In this document: positions 45,065-53,343 of the stretch, in pieces
Layout of the letters: each line of letters starts with the position of its first letter
Position numbering within the stretch: position 1 is the first letter of the stretch
Assembly: GCF_042140245.1 (NCBI RefSeq)
Contig: NZ_CP159483.1
Location: 3,162,001-3,226,000, forward strand
Source of the DNA: MH13 sp042140245
GTDB lineage: Bacteria; Pseudomonadota; Alphaproteobacteria; Rhizobiales; MH13
Direction: 5' to 3'
Length of the DNA: 64,000 nucleotides
Notes under the pieces: generated by a model
Seen by the model: only the letters and a program-made list of their open reading frames with translations
What the model was told of the DNA's origin: nothing
Databases searched by the model: none
Program-made: the position numbers and the translations under genes

Positions 45065-45739
45065 CTAGAACGTGAAGGCGTCTTCGCGCTCAAAGCCGGG
45101 CAACGAAGGTGCTGAGCAGTTGAAAAGCGGCACGACCGTGTGCCCGTCACCATCACGTTTGATCGAAACGGCGCGGCCAGCACCTCCCGAGCCGAGCGGC
45201 CCGATGATCACACCATCTTCGCGAAGTTGAGCCACCAGCTTTTCTGGCACCTCGTCCACAGCACCGCCAAGCAAAATGGCGTCAAAAGGCCCTTCCGATG
45301 CATATCCGTCGGCAAGCGGTCCTTCCAACACGGCAACAGTATCAATATCCGCCTCGGACAGCGCGTCGGTTGCCCGCCGCACCATGGCATCGCTTGTTTC
45401 CAAGGCAACCACGGAGCCACACAGGCGTGAGAGAATCGCTGAGGAATAGCCGGTCAGGCAGCCGACATCGAGAACGACACTGTCACGAGTCAGCCCTGCC
45501 GACTGAACCATGCGCGCCAAATGCATCGGTCGGATCATCCGGCGCAGGATGTCTCCGTCCGCAACTTCGATTTCCGCGTCGCTATAGGCCAACGCTCGCT
45601 TGTTTTGCGGAACAAATATGTCACGCGGGATTTCCAAGAACGCGGCCAACACATCATACTGAAAAACGTCAAAGGGGCGCAGCTGGTTGTCGACCATCTT
45701 GATGCGTTGTTCGGTCATGGATGCGGTGGCGGTTGGCAT
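45065..45739 (-). CDS. Protein-L-isoaspartate O-methyltransferase-like protein (second copy)
   Basis: A 224-residue PCMT-fold methyltransferase, the type found upstream of tolC in this bacterial group. The SAM motif is VLDVGCLTGYSSAIL, less glycine-rich than usual, and the GQTIS substrate loop of true Pcm reads RRMIRPMHL here. The opening KMVDNQLRPFDVFQYDVL is characteristic of the group. Whether it repairs isoaspartate or methylates something else is unknown. An internal ATG at 45718 is an alternative start. About 230 bases separate it from tolC, with the palindrome AGCCCG-T-CGGGCT at 45036-45048. Confidence 0.85.
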   Translation of the reverse strand: MPTATASMTEQRIKMVDNQLRPFDVFQYDVLAAFLEIPRDIFVPQNKRALAYSDAEIEVADGDILRRMIRPMHLARMVQSAGLTRDSVVLDVGCLTGYSSAILSRLCGSVVALETSDAMVRRATDALSEADIDTVAVLEGPLADGYASEGPFDAILLGGAVDEVPEKLVAQLREDGVIIGPLGSGGAGRAVSIKRDGDGHTVVPLFNCSAPSLPGFEREDAFTF

Positions 45740-45989
45740 ATGTCGGTTCCTCTCCTAATCCAAGCTGGCAGGCGCCTGGCGCGCAGGATCTCGTGTCGGT
45801 GACCTTATGCAAGTCGCGCCGAAGCAAAGCAAGATGGAAGGCGAATAGAACGCCTTCGTCTTTTGGCCGCAGCACAACCAATCGTAGGAAATGGCTTTGT
45901 TGCCGTTTCAGACAATATCCACCTTTCATTACCATTGGTATTCTTAACGCTTGCAAGGTTGAGGGGGCCTTGCTAACCGACCTGCACGA

Positions 45990-46063
45990 GGCCTCGTGGC
46001 GGAGTGGTTACGCAGAGGATTGCAAATCCTTGCACCCCGGTTCGATTCCGGGCGAGGCCTCCA
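45990..46063 (+). tRNA. tRNA-Cys (GCA)
   Basis: A full cloverleaf: acceptor GGCCTCG paired with CGAGGCC, anticodon loop TTGCAAA with anticodon GCA, T-arm CCCGG-TTCGATT-CCGGG, and encoded CCA at 46061-46063. Confidence 0.95.
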
Positions 46064-46145
46064 TCCCCACACTTCTCACGCAAAGGTGAGTTTTGGGGCT
46101 AGCGTACTCCAAAACCCTTTGGTATAGCGCCGGTCTCTTGGGTGA

Positions 46146-46221
46146 TCCCCGATAGCTCAGTTGGTAGAGCAAGCGACTGTTAATCGCTGGGTCGTAGGTT
46201 CGAGTCCTACTCGGGGAGCCA
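46146..46221 (+). tRNA. tRNA-Asn (GTT)
   Basis: Acceptor TCCCCGA pairs with TCGGGGA; D-arm GCTC-AGTTGGTA-GAGC; anticodon arm GCGA-CTGTTAA-TCGC with anticodon GTT; T-arm with TTCGAGT; discriminator G and encoded CCA at 46219-46221. Confidence 0.96.
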
Positions 46222-46262
46222 ATTTTTCCAATCATTATCAAACGCTTATGGTCCACATTGCG

Positions 46263-46288
46263 TGATCCATTCAGTTCGTTTGCTCGTA
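46263..46288 (+). promoter_or_regulatory. ECF sigma-type promoter upstream of phrB
   Basis: TGATCC (46263-46268), 16 bases, CGTA (46285-46288). This resembles promoters of the ChrR-controlled, singlet-oxygen sigma-E (ECF11 type) of Rhodobacter as I remember them. The start point would fall near 46295, about 27 bases before the first phrB codon. An identical arrangement precedes chrR. Confidence 0.6.
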
Positions 46289-46321
46289 GAGCCAACAACC
46301 GCTGTGATGACCCAATGGTGA

Positions 46322-47806
46322 TTGTTGGTGCCTAACAAACCTTCTCCCGACAGTTCTGCTCCGCCGTCAATCGTTTGGTTTCGCGATGATTTGCGCGTTG
46401 ATGACAATCCCGCGCTGGCAAAGGCTGCCTCTAGCGGCACGCCAGTTGTTGCTTTTTACGTTTTAGACCAGAAAGCAGACAGACCTTTAGGAGGCGCTTC
46501 CCTATGGTGGTTGCACCACGCTTTGGCGGCCCTTCAAACATCGCTGGAGCCTCTTGGCGTTTCACTGATCCTTCGCGCTGGCGATGCGACGGACTTGGTA
46601 CCGACCTTGGTCAGCGAGACTGGTGCGAAGGCCGTCTACTGGAATCGGCGCTATACCGCCAGCGGCATTGCGCAAGACACAGAGATCAAAGCAACGCTCA
46701 AACGCAACGGCATTGAGGCAGAAAGCTTCAACGCGCACCTCCTTCATGAGCCTTGGACAGTGCAAACTGGGTCTGGTGGTCCCTATCGGGTTTTCACGCC
46801 ATTTTCGCGCGCTGCACGTGCAGCAGGCACACCGAGACAACCCACCCCTGCCCCAGAAATGATTGTGCAGTGGTCAGGCAAAGCCAACTCCTTAGAGCTT
46901 GATGACCTGAACCTGCTTCCAAAGAAGCCTGATTGGGCGGCGGGCTTTCGGGACATGTGGCGGCCAGGCCCTGAGGGCGCCCGGGCTAACCTTGCTTCCT
47001 TCATCACGGACAAGCTGTCCGGGTATCCTGATGATCGCAACGTGCCCGGCATCGAAGCAACAACACGTCTCTCAGCCCATTTGCGATTTGGCGAGATTTC
47101 GCCGCGAGAAGTCTGGCATGCGGCCGAGATTGCAGACGCACCGCGCGATTCCATTTTCAAGTTCCATCAGGAGCTGCTGTGGCGCGAGTTCTCCTATCAT
47201 CTGCTCTTTCATTACCCAGACCTTGGTTCAGCAAACCATCAGTCGAAGTTCGATGACTTTCCATGGGCTGATCACACGACAGGGGAAGGTGCTGAACGGT
47301 TAAGGGCCTGGCAGCATGGGCAAACCGGCTACCCAATCGTCGACGCTGGCATGCGTGAACTCTGGCACACCGGTTGGATGCACAATCGGGTGCGGATGAT
47401 TGTCGGGTCCTTTTTGGTCAAGCATCTTCTGACCGACTGGCGCGTCGGCGAAGCTTGGTTCTGGGACACGTTGGTGGATGCTGATCCGGCCAACAACACA
47501 GCCAGTTGGCAGTGGATTGCAGGATCAGGTGCCGACGCTGCCCCCTATTTTCGCATCTTCAACCCAGTCCTTCAGGGAGAGAAGTTTGACGGCGATGGCA
47601 CCTACACACGCCGTTGGGTGCCGGAGGTTGCCAAGCTGCCAAAGAAATATCTCCACAAGCCCTGGGAAGCGCCGATCAATGTCCTACGTGATGCTGGCAT
47701 GACGCTCGGTTCGACCTATCCGCACCCCATTGTTGACCACAAAACCGCTCGCGACAGGGCCTTGCAGGCCTTCAAGTCGCTCAGTGAAACACCAAACGCT
47801 GCCTAG
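46322..47806 (+). CDS. phrB: Deoxyribodipyrimidine photolyase
   Basis: A 494-residue photolyase/cryptochrome family protein that repairs cyclobutane pyrimidine dimers with blue light. The N-terminal antenna domain begins IVWFRDDLRVDDNPAL; the FAD domain shows LWREFSYHLLFHYPDL, TGYPIVDAGMRELWHTGWMHNRVRMIVGSFLVKHL and the family block WQWIAGSGADAAPYFRIFNP. The start is uncertain: TTG 46322 or 46325, or GTG 46328; there is no in-frame ATG. It is first in a run of four co-directional genes and lies behind an ECF-type promoter. Confidence 0.94.
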   Translation: MLVPNKPSPDSSAPPSIVWFRDDLRVDDNPALAKAASSGTPVVAFYVLDQKADRPLGGASLWWLHHALAALQTSLEPLGVSLILRAGDATDLVPTLVSETGAKAVYWNRRYTASGIAQDTEIKATLKRNGIEAESFNAHLLHEPWTVQTGSGGPYRVFTPFSRAARAAGTPRQPTPAPEMIVQWSGKANSLELDDLNLLPKKPDWAAGFRDMWRPGPEGARANLASFITDKLSGYPDDRNVPGIEATTRLSAHLRFGEISPREVWHAAEIADAPRDSIFKFHQELLWREFSYHLLFHYPDLGSANHQSKFDDFPWADHTTGEGAERLRAWQHGQTGYPIVDAGMRELWHTGWMHNRVRMIVGSFLVKHLLTDWRVGEAWFWDTLVDADPANNTASWQWIAGSGADAAPYFRIFNPVLQGEKFDGDGTYTRRWVPEVAKLPKKYLHKPWEAPINVLRDAGMTLGSTYPHPIVDHKTARDRALQAFKSLSETPNAA

Positions 47807-47837
47807 TTCGCATCTCTTTCAAGAATCGAGACAATTC

Positions 47838-49166
47838 ATGACATCCATTGCCGTTATCGGGTCGGGCATCTCTGGCAATGCTGCCGCCTGGGCGCTTCAC
47901 ACGTTCGCAGGGCATGACGTGACGCTCTACGAGAAGCGTCTGACGCCCGGTGGTCATTCGGCAACGGTTGATGTTCACCATGGTGACCGACACATCGCCG
48001 TTGATACAGGCTTTATCGTCTACAATGGCCGCAACTACCCCGATCTGACGGCGATGTTCGCCCATCTTGGTGTGGCAACCGAGTGGAGCGATATGAGCTT
48101 GGGCATCTCCGTGGGTGACGGCGCGTTGGAGTGGTGTGGCGACAATCTGGATGCGGTGTTTGCACAGCGCAAAAATTTGGTCTCACCACGCTTTCTGCTC
48201 ATGCTGCGCTCTATCTTCCGGTTCAACAAGAACGCGCTGGCTGATCTCAACTCCGGCGCATTGAACACGCTTTCCTTGGGCCAGTATCTGCGAGCAAAGC
48301 GCTACCCGGCTGGTTTTATCGAAGACTATTTGGTGCCCATGGGCGCTGCCATTTGGTCCACGCCTGATGCCGACATCATGGATTTCCCGGCCGCCAGCTT
48401 TGTTCGGTTTTTTGCCAACCATCGCTTGTTGGAGCTGCGGCCGCCTGAGTGGCGCACGGTTACTGGTGGCAGCCGCGAATATGTCAAAAAGCTCGTTGGC
48501 CCGCTTGGCGATCGCGTTCTGTTGGGGCGCCAGGTCACCGAGGTTCGCCGCGAGGCGAATAGCGTCGTCATCACTGACAGCAGTGGCGAAACGCGGCGCT
48601 ATGACTATGCGGTGATGGCATCTCACTCTGATCAGTCATTGGAGATGCTGCAAGACGCCTCAGACGCCGAAGCATCTCTTCTTTCTGACGTGTCGTATCG
48701 ACCAAACGATGTCTATCTTCACCGCGACGAAGCGCTCATGCCCAAGCGAAAGAAAACCTGGGCAGCATGGAACTACATGTCGAGCGGACGCACCGCTGAA
48801 ATGCGCGCAGGCGTTTCGGTTTCCTATTGGATGAATAAACTGCAGAACATCGACAAAGCCTATCCGCTTTTCATCACGTTGAATCCACCCAAAGCCCCCG
48901 ATCCAGAGAAGGTTTTTCTGCGCACCAGCTACGACCATCCGCAGTTCGATGCCAAAGCCCTGGCAGCGCAAAAACGTCTGCCAGATGTACAAGGCTCTGG
49001 ACGGATTTGGTTTGCCGGGGCTTGGACTGGTTATGGCTTCCATGAAGATGGGCTACGATCTGGCCTCAATGCAGCAGAGGGTCTGGGTGCCTATGTACCG
49101 TGGCGCCAAGGGATTCTTGATCCGCTCGAACGCGCGAGCGACATCACGGTGCAAGCTGCTGAATAG
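47838..49166 (+). CDS. FAD-dependent amine oxidase-type oxidoreductase
   Basis: A 442-residue flavoprotein. SIAVIGSGISGNAAAWAL at the N terminus binds FAD, followed by VTLYEKRLTPGGHSATV; the end GRIWFAGAWTGYGFHEDGLRSG is typical of the NAD/FAD-binding proteins found beside DUF1365 and cyclopropane-synthase genes. In Rhodobacter sphaeroides such genes belong to the sigma-E singlet-oxygen regulon and some act on methylated unsaturated fatty acids (I recall UfaD, furan fatty acid synthesis). That role here is an inference. It follows phrB by 31 bases. Confidence 0.85.
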   Translation: MTSIAVIGSGISGNAAAWALHTFAGHDVTLYEKRLTPGGHSATVDVHHGDRHIAVDTGFIVYNGRNYPDLTAMFAHLGVATEWSDMSLGISVGDGALEWCGDNLDAVFAQRKNLVSPRFLLMLRSIFRFNKNALADLNSGALNTLSLGQYLRAKRYPAGFIEDYLVPMGAAIWSTPDADIMDFPAASFVRFFANHRLLELRPPEWRTVTGGSREYVKKLVGPLGDRVLLGRQVTEVRREANSVVITDSSGETRRYDYAVMASHSDQSLEMLQDASDAEASLLSDVSYRPNDVYLHRDEALMPKRKKTWAAWNYMSSGRTAEMRAGVSVSYWMNKLQNIDKAYPLFITLNPPKAPDPEKVFLRTSYDHPQFDAKALAAQKRLPDVQGSGRIWFAGAWTGYGFHEDGLRSGLNAAEGLGAYVPWRQGILDPLERASDITVQAAE

Positions 49167-49220
49167 GTTCGATAATCAGTTTTGCTTGACGAAAACGCAG
49201 CAGCGTCCCAGCTTTTGGAC

Positions 49221-50117
49221 ATGAACAGCGTTGAGCCCATACGCCACGACACTGCCCAGCCCCTGTCACCGGTGACGCCACCGCCCGACGCACCACTGAC
49301 GCTCTATCGCGGCCTGGTGATGCATCAGCGCATGCGCCCCAAGTCGCACCGCTTTGGCTATCAGGTCTACTCGGTGCTGATGGACCTGGACCGCCAGCAT
49401 GAGATCGACGGATTGAGCCCCGTCCTGTCGCACAACCGATGGAACTTGTTTTCTGTGCACGACAAAGATCATGGGCCCGCTGATGGATCAGCACTGCGCC
49501 CTTGGGCTGATGCGATGCTGGCCAAAGGAGGTTTGGAGACGCGCGCGGCGAAGATCATGCTGCTCTGCTACCCTCGCATTCTTGGTGCAGTGTTCAATCC
49601 TCTCTCGGTCTACTACGCCTACGATGATGGTGATCAATTGGTCGGCGTCATTTATGAGGTACGCAACACCTTTGGCGAGCGACATGCCTATGTGGCCAAA
49701 GTCGAGCCCGGACAGCATGGTCCGGCAGGTTTGCGGCAAACGCGTGCCAAGCTTTTCTATGTCTCTCCGCTGATGGACATGGACATGCGCTACCACTTCA
49801 ACTTGAAGCCACCGAGCAAAACGATCACGATCCGCATTCTAGAACACGACCCAAAAGGGCCCATTTTGTCAGCCACGTTCCATGGCGAGTTGGTTCCAGT
49901 CTCGACACGAACGCTGTTTAGCGAGGCGTTGCGCGTGCCGTTTCTAACCGCCAAGGTGGTTAGCGCCATTCACTACGAAGCCTTGCGCCTTTGGTTGAAG
50001 GGTATCAGACTGAGAGATCGCCCGCCGGCACCACCATCTTTCAGCGTTGCTGATGGTGAGTTGGAAGGTGAACCAAAGCGAGCGTCGACACCGCCACAAA
50101 CACGTTCGGCACGTTAA
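49221..50117 (+). CDS. DUF1365 family protein
   Basis: A 298-residue DUF1365 protein. LYRGLVMHQRMRPKSHRFGY opens the domain; YPRILGAVFNPLSVYYAY, FYVSPLMDMDMRYHF and TAKVVSAIHYEALRLWLKG are the family blocks. Biochemical function is unknown, but the family is found almost always between an FAD oxidoreductase and a cyclopropane-fatty-acid-type methyltransferase, as here. The ATG at 49221 is used; the frame is open 13 codons further upstream. Confidence 0.9.
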   Translation: MNSVEPIRHDTAQPLSPVTPPPDAPLTLYRGLVMHQRMRPKSHRFGYQVYSVLMDLDRQHEIDGLSPVLSHNRWNLFSVHDKDHGPADGSALRPWADAMLAKGGLETRAAKIMLLCYPRILGAVFNPLSVYYAYDDGDQLVGVIYEVRNTFGERHAYVAKVEPGQHGPAGLRQTRAKLFYVSPLMDMDMRYHFNLKPPSKTITIRILEHDPKGPILSATFHGELVPVSTRTLFSEALRVPFLTAKVVSAIHYEALRLWLKGIRLRDRPPAPPSFSVADGELEGEPKRASTPPQTRSAR

Positions 50118-50159
50118 GCCGGCCCAAAGTACGAGGAATGAGTTGAGGAGGACGAGAAT

Positions 50160-51458
50160 ATGAGCACCGACATGATGGCTGATCGCAGCATGCCGGAGCG
50201 CAAGGAGCGCACCAACACGCCCTTTCGTTTGATCGATTACACACCGCTTACCCAGGAAAACTTTGCTGAACTGACCCGGCAATTGCCGCGCGCAGTGCGC
50301 CGTGCGCTGGGTTTTGTGATTGGCTTGGAACATGGAACGCTTGCGATAACGCTACCGACTGGTGAGCGCTTTCGCATCGAAGGCCAAAGCAGAGAACCGG
50401 TGGCCGACCTCGAAATCCATTCCTACAACTTCATCGGCGACGTGATCCGCCATGGAGATATTGGCGTTGCGGAAAGCTTCTTTGAAGGCCACTGGTCATC
50501 TTCTGACGTCACCCAGTTCCTGGAGCTGTTCTGCTACAATGAGCGCATTATTCACGAACGCATAAACGGCAATCCAATTGCGCGTTTTGTTATGCGCGTG
50601 AAGCACTGGCTGCATCGCAACACAAAACGTCAGGCCCAGCGCAATATTTCGGCGCACTATGACCTGGGCAATGATTTTTACGAGCAATGGCTCGACCCAT
50701 CGATGACGTACTCCTCGGCGCTGTTTCAGACCGGCGCCAATGACTTGGAAAGCGCGCAGCGGGCCAAATATAAAGCATTGGCAGATGCGACAGGCGTTAT
50801 GGCCGGCGACAATGTGCTGGAGATCGGGTGCGGCTGGGGCGGTTTTGCAGAGTATCTGGCAAAGGAACGCGGAGCTTATGTTCGCGGCCTGACCATCAGC
50901 CGCGAGCAACATGACTTTGCGACTGAACGGATGAAGCGACAGAGCCTAACGGACCAAGTCGACATCGTCTTCCAAGACTATCGTGATGAAAAAGGAACGT
51001 TCGATCGCATTGTCTCCGTTGAGATGTTCGAAGCGGTCGGGGAGGCCTATTGGCCAACCTATTTTGAAACGCTCAAGAAGCATTTGAAACCGGGTGGCAA
51101 AGCTGGATTGCAGATTATCACGATCCAAGACCAGTACTTTGAACACTATCGCCGGGCGACTGATTTCATCCAGCAATATGTGTTTCCTGGCGGCATGCTT
51201 CCCACACCAACGCATCTTCGTGAGTTGGGCAAATCTGTCGGGTTAGATCTTACCAATGAACTGATCTTTGGCCGGGACTATGCGAGAACCCTGAAAGAGT
51301 GGCGCGCCACGTTCATGGAAAAATGGGATGTGATCGCGCCAATGGGCTTTGATGAGCGGTTCCAGCGCTTGTGGCGATACTATCTGCACTATTGTGAGGC
51401 TGGCTTTAAAGCTGGCAACATTGATGTGCGGCAAGTGGTGTACGGTCACGAACGCTAA
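50160..51458 (+). CDS. Cyclopropane-fatty-acyl-phospholipid synthase family methyltransferase
   Basis: A 432-residue SAM-dependent methyltransferase of the CFA/mycolic acid synthase family, which acts on unsaturated acyl chains of membrane lipids. ISAHYDLGNDFYEQWLDPSMTYS (about 163-185) and the SAM motif VLEIGCGWGGFAEYLA (219-234) are diagnostic; FEAVGEAYWPTYFE and FIQQYVFPGGMLPT follow. AGGAGG stands upstream of the ATG. It could be a true cyclopropane synthase or a UfaM-type methylase; the cluster favours a photo-oxidative role. Its stop is six bases from that of the convergent SDR gene. Confidence 0.92.
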   Translation: MSTDMMADRSMPERKERTNTPFRLIDYTPLTQENFAELTRQLPRAVRRALGFVIGLEHGTLAITLPTGERFRIEGQSREPVADLEIHSYNFIGDVIRHGDIGVAESFFEGHWSSSDVTQFLELFCYNERIIHERINGNPIARFVMRVKHWLHRNTKRQAQRNISAHYDLGNDFYEQWLDPSMTYSSALFQTGANDLESAQRAKYKALADATGVMAGDNVLEIGCGWGGFAEYLAKERGAYVRGLTISREQHDFATERMKRQSLTDQVDIVFQDYRDEKGTFDRIVSVEMFEAVGEAYWPTYFETLKKHLKPGGKAGLQIITIQDQYFEHYRRATDFIQQYVFPGGMLPTPTHLRELGKSVGLDLTNELIFGRDYARTLKEWRATFMEKWDVIAPMGFDERFQRLWRYYLHYCEAGFKAGNIDVRQVVYGHER

Positions 51459-51464
51459 ACGCAG

Positions 51465-52250
51465 CTAGCTCTTATCAAGCGGCTTGCCATGCCATTTCGT
51501 CGCGCGTGATACGAGCCAATGATAGATGTCGAACGGTAGCAAACGCAGGACTTTCAGCTGATAGGTGAAGCGTTTGGGGAAGGTAACCTCAAACGACTTC
51601 GCTTGCAGGCCGTCAGCCATCCGACGTGCTGCATCGTCGACTTTGAGCAAGAACGGCATCTCAAACGGATTGTTGTCTGTCGCTGGCGTTTCAACAAAAC
51701 CTGGATTGATCACTTGGATAGTGATCCCCATGCGGTCGGTATCGAAGCGGAGCGCTTCAGCCATGTTGATCAGGCCAGCTTTTGTTGCACCATAGGCTGC
51801 TGCCATGGGTAGGCCAGAATACCCTGCAACTGATGCGACCAATGCAATTTGCCCTTGTCGCTTGGGTTTCATCATCTTGATCAGTGGTACAACGCAGTTG
51901 GCTGTCCCTTTGAGGTTCACATCAAAGGTTTTGTGGAACGCATCAAGATCAGGTTTGGTCGCATCAACGGGAATGTAGATACCTGCATTGAGCGCAGCGA
52001 TATCGATGCCACCATAGGCATCCATCTCCTGCACGATGGCCTCCATGCGCTGAGCGTCAATGATATCACCCTCAGCCACATGGACTTCCGCGCCGGCCTG
52101 CTGGCCTTCGATCTCAACTTTGAGCGCATCTAATGCATCGCGTTTGCGCGCGGTGAGCGCCAAGCGGTAGCCCCGCTTTGCCATCTCTAAGGACAGGGCA
52201 TGACCAAGACCGGAACTTGCACCAGTGATCCAGACGAGCGGTTTGGCCAT
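51465..52250 (-). CDS. Short-chain dehydrogenase/reductase
   Basis: A 261-residue classical SDR. TGASSGLG binds the nucleotide, ALNAGIY corresponds to the NNAG motif, and the catalytic Ser and YGATK (Tyr-x-x-x-Lys) are present. The C-terminal RFTYQLKVLRLLPFDIYHWL is hydrophobic, suggesting membrane association. Substrate unknown; its position beside the CFA-type gene and chrR suggests lipid-linked redox work. GAGGATA precedes the ATG. A terminator separates it from chrR. Confidence 0.9.
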   Translation of the reverse strand: MAKPLVWITGASSGLGHALSLEMAKRGYRLALTARKRDALDALKVEIEGQQAGAEVHVAEGDIIDAQRMEAIVQEMDAYGGIDIAALNAGIYIPVDATKPDLDAFHKTFDVNLKGTANCVVPLIKMMKPKRQGQIALVASVAGYSGLPMAAAYGATKAGLINMAEALRFDTDRMGITIQVINPGFVETPATDNNPFEMPFLLKVDDAARRMADGLQAKSFEVTFPKRFTYQLKVLRLLPFDIYHWLVSRATKWHGKPLDKS

Positions 52251-52301
52251 GTAACACTATCCTCAAAGCAAACGGGGGAGAGATCTTTGATCTTCCTACG
52301 C

Positions 52302-52339
52302 AAAAAGGCGGCGTCGAGTTCAATCGACACCGCCTTTTT
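52302..52339. terminator. Intrinsic terminator between chrR and the SDR gene
   Basis: A long stem AAAAAGGCGG...CCGCCTTTTT, extended inward by GTCGA/TCGAC with one mismatch, loop GTTCAA. A and T runs on both sides make it work in either direction; it lies 20 bases after the chrR stop and so should end the chrR transcript. Confidence 0.88.
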
Positions 52340-52359
52340 GGCAGAAATTATTGCTTTTC

Positions 52360-53040
52360 TTAACGGATGAAAGAATTCATCAAACGCCCAATCGGGCCAG
52401 TCAATTCCACCGGCGCATCAACGACTGCAAAGCAAATGCAAACCTCACCGGGATCGGCGACCGGTTTGTGATTCACATCGTCATCTGCATAGGCAATGTC
52501 GCCGACGCCATAATGACCGTTACCATCAGAAAAGCCGCCTTGCAGAACCAGTGTCACTTCCGAACCATGGTGTGTGTGGACAGGCATTGCTTTGCCGCCA
52601 TCAATGCGGAGAAGGCTAACCTCTGAGCCTTCCATATCCGGCAGTTTATACTCTGCCAGACCGGGCATGACCTTTTTCCAGGGCACGTCGGCTACGGACA
52701 TACCAAGAAACTGCTCAAGTGCTTTAGGAGACGATCCCTTGGATGTTTCATCAGCATCAATGGCTGCGAAGACGGACTGAAGCGCAGCTTCGCCGTCCTT
52801 AAAGTTCACAGGTTCAATCTGATCCAGCACGTGCGGCTTATGAGGCATTGCTGTTTCGCCGGCACTGCTAGCGAGTGTCGAACCGACGGCATGGACATCG
52901 TCCAGCCAGCGTTCGGCGTGTGGCGAAAGCTCCAAATGGCTTTCAACGAGCACCCGGGCAGGGGTTGAAAGACCGCCCAGCGCATATTCCGCTAGAAGGC
53001 CTGACACCATGTCGCTTTGACGGGTTGCGTTAATGTTCAC
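52360..53040 (-). CDS. chrR: ChrR-like cupin anti-sigma factor homologue, zinc ligands of the anti-sigma domain missing
   Basis: A 226-residue protein with the ChrR two-domain layout. The N-terminal part (GLLAEYALGGLSTPARVLVESHLELS) aligns with the anti-sigma domain of Rhodobacter ChrR, but where that has His-x3-Cys-x2-Cys this has His-x3-Ser-x2-Ala, and the first His also seems gone. The C-terminal cupin keeps its ligands: PVHTHHGSEVTLVLQGGF, NHKP and the pair CIC. In Rhodobacter, ChrR holds sigma-E until singlet oxygen appears. No sigma-factor gene is adjacent. GTG start with GAGA/GAAG upstream. The promoter upstream matches the one before phrB. Confidence 0.87.
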   Translation of the reverse strand: MNINATRQSDMVSGLLAEYALGGLSTPARVLVESHLELSPHAERWLDDVHAVGSTLASSAGETAMPHKPHVLDQIEPVNFKDGEAALQSVFAAIDADETSKGSSPKALEQFLGMSVADVPWKKVMPGLAEYKLPDMEGSEVSLLRIDGGKAMPVHTHHGSEVTLVLQGGFSDGNGHYGVGDIAYADDDVNHKPVADPGEVCICFAVVDAPVELTGPIGRLMNSFIR

Positions 53041-53244
53041 ACTTCATCTCTCAATCCTGGTCGCCCAGGGTTTTGTTCACTTCAACAACGCCCAATCTTC
53101 ACGTCGAGCGTAAATTGCTATCACTTCAGATCAATCGGCAAGATGCCTTACCTAAAACTACGCGGGACAGACTTAGCGCCGTCCCAAAACTCACTCAATG
53201 TGCGGCGACCCACTCACCAACTCAGAAAAATGAAAGCCTGAATT

Positions 53245-53343
53245 GAACCGGTTTCGTTTCTCTTCCCGCAAAGATTGTGGGCACTCAAATCCGATTACGC
53301 GTTCTTTCAAAGATTGGATCAGAATTCAGCATCAAACCGGTTT
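53245..53343. repeat. Two AACCGGTT palindromes 89 bases apart
   Basis: GAACCGGTTTC at 53245-53255 and AAACCGGTTT at 53334-53343 share the 8-bp palindrome AACCGGTT. They bracket the ECF-type promoter of chrR, so they could be paired operator sites. Chance occurrence is possible. Confidence 0.35.
53296..53321 (-). promoter_or_regulatory. ECF sigma-type promoter upstream of chrR
   Basis: On the minus strand TGATCC (53321-53316), 16 bases, CGTA (53299-53296), the same elements and spacing as before phrB. Transcription would start near 53288. Confidence 0.6.

Noticed and set aside
46145..46150. TGATCC at the start of tRNA-Asn as another ECF-type promoter
   Set aside because: It lies at the start of the tRNA gene and is not followed by CGTA at 16 bases.
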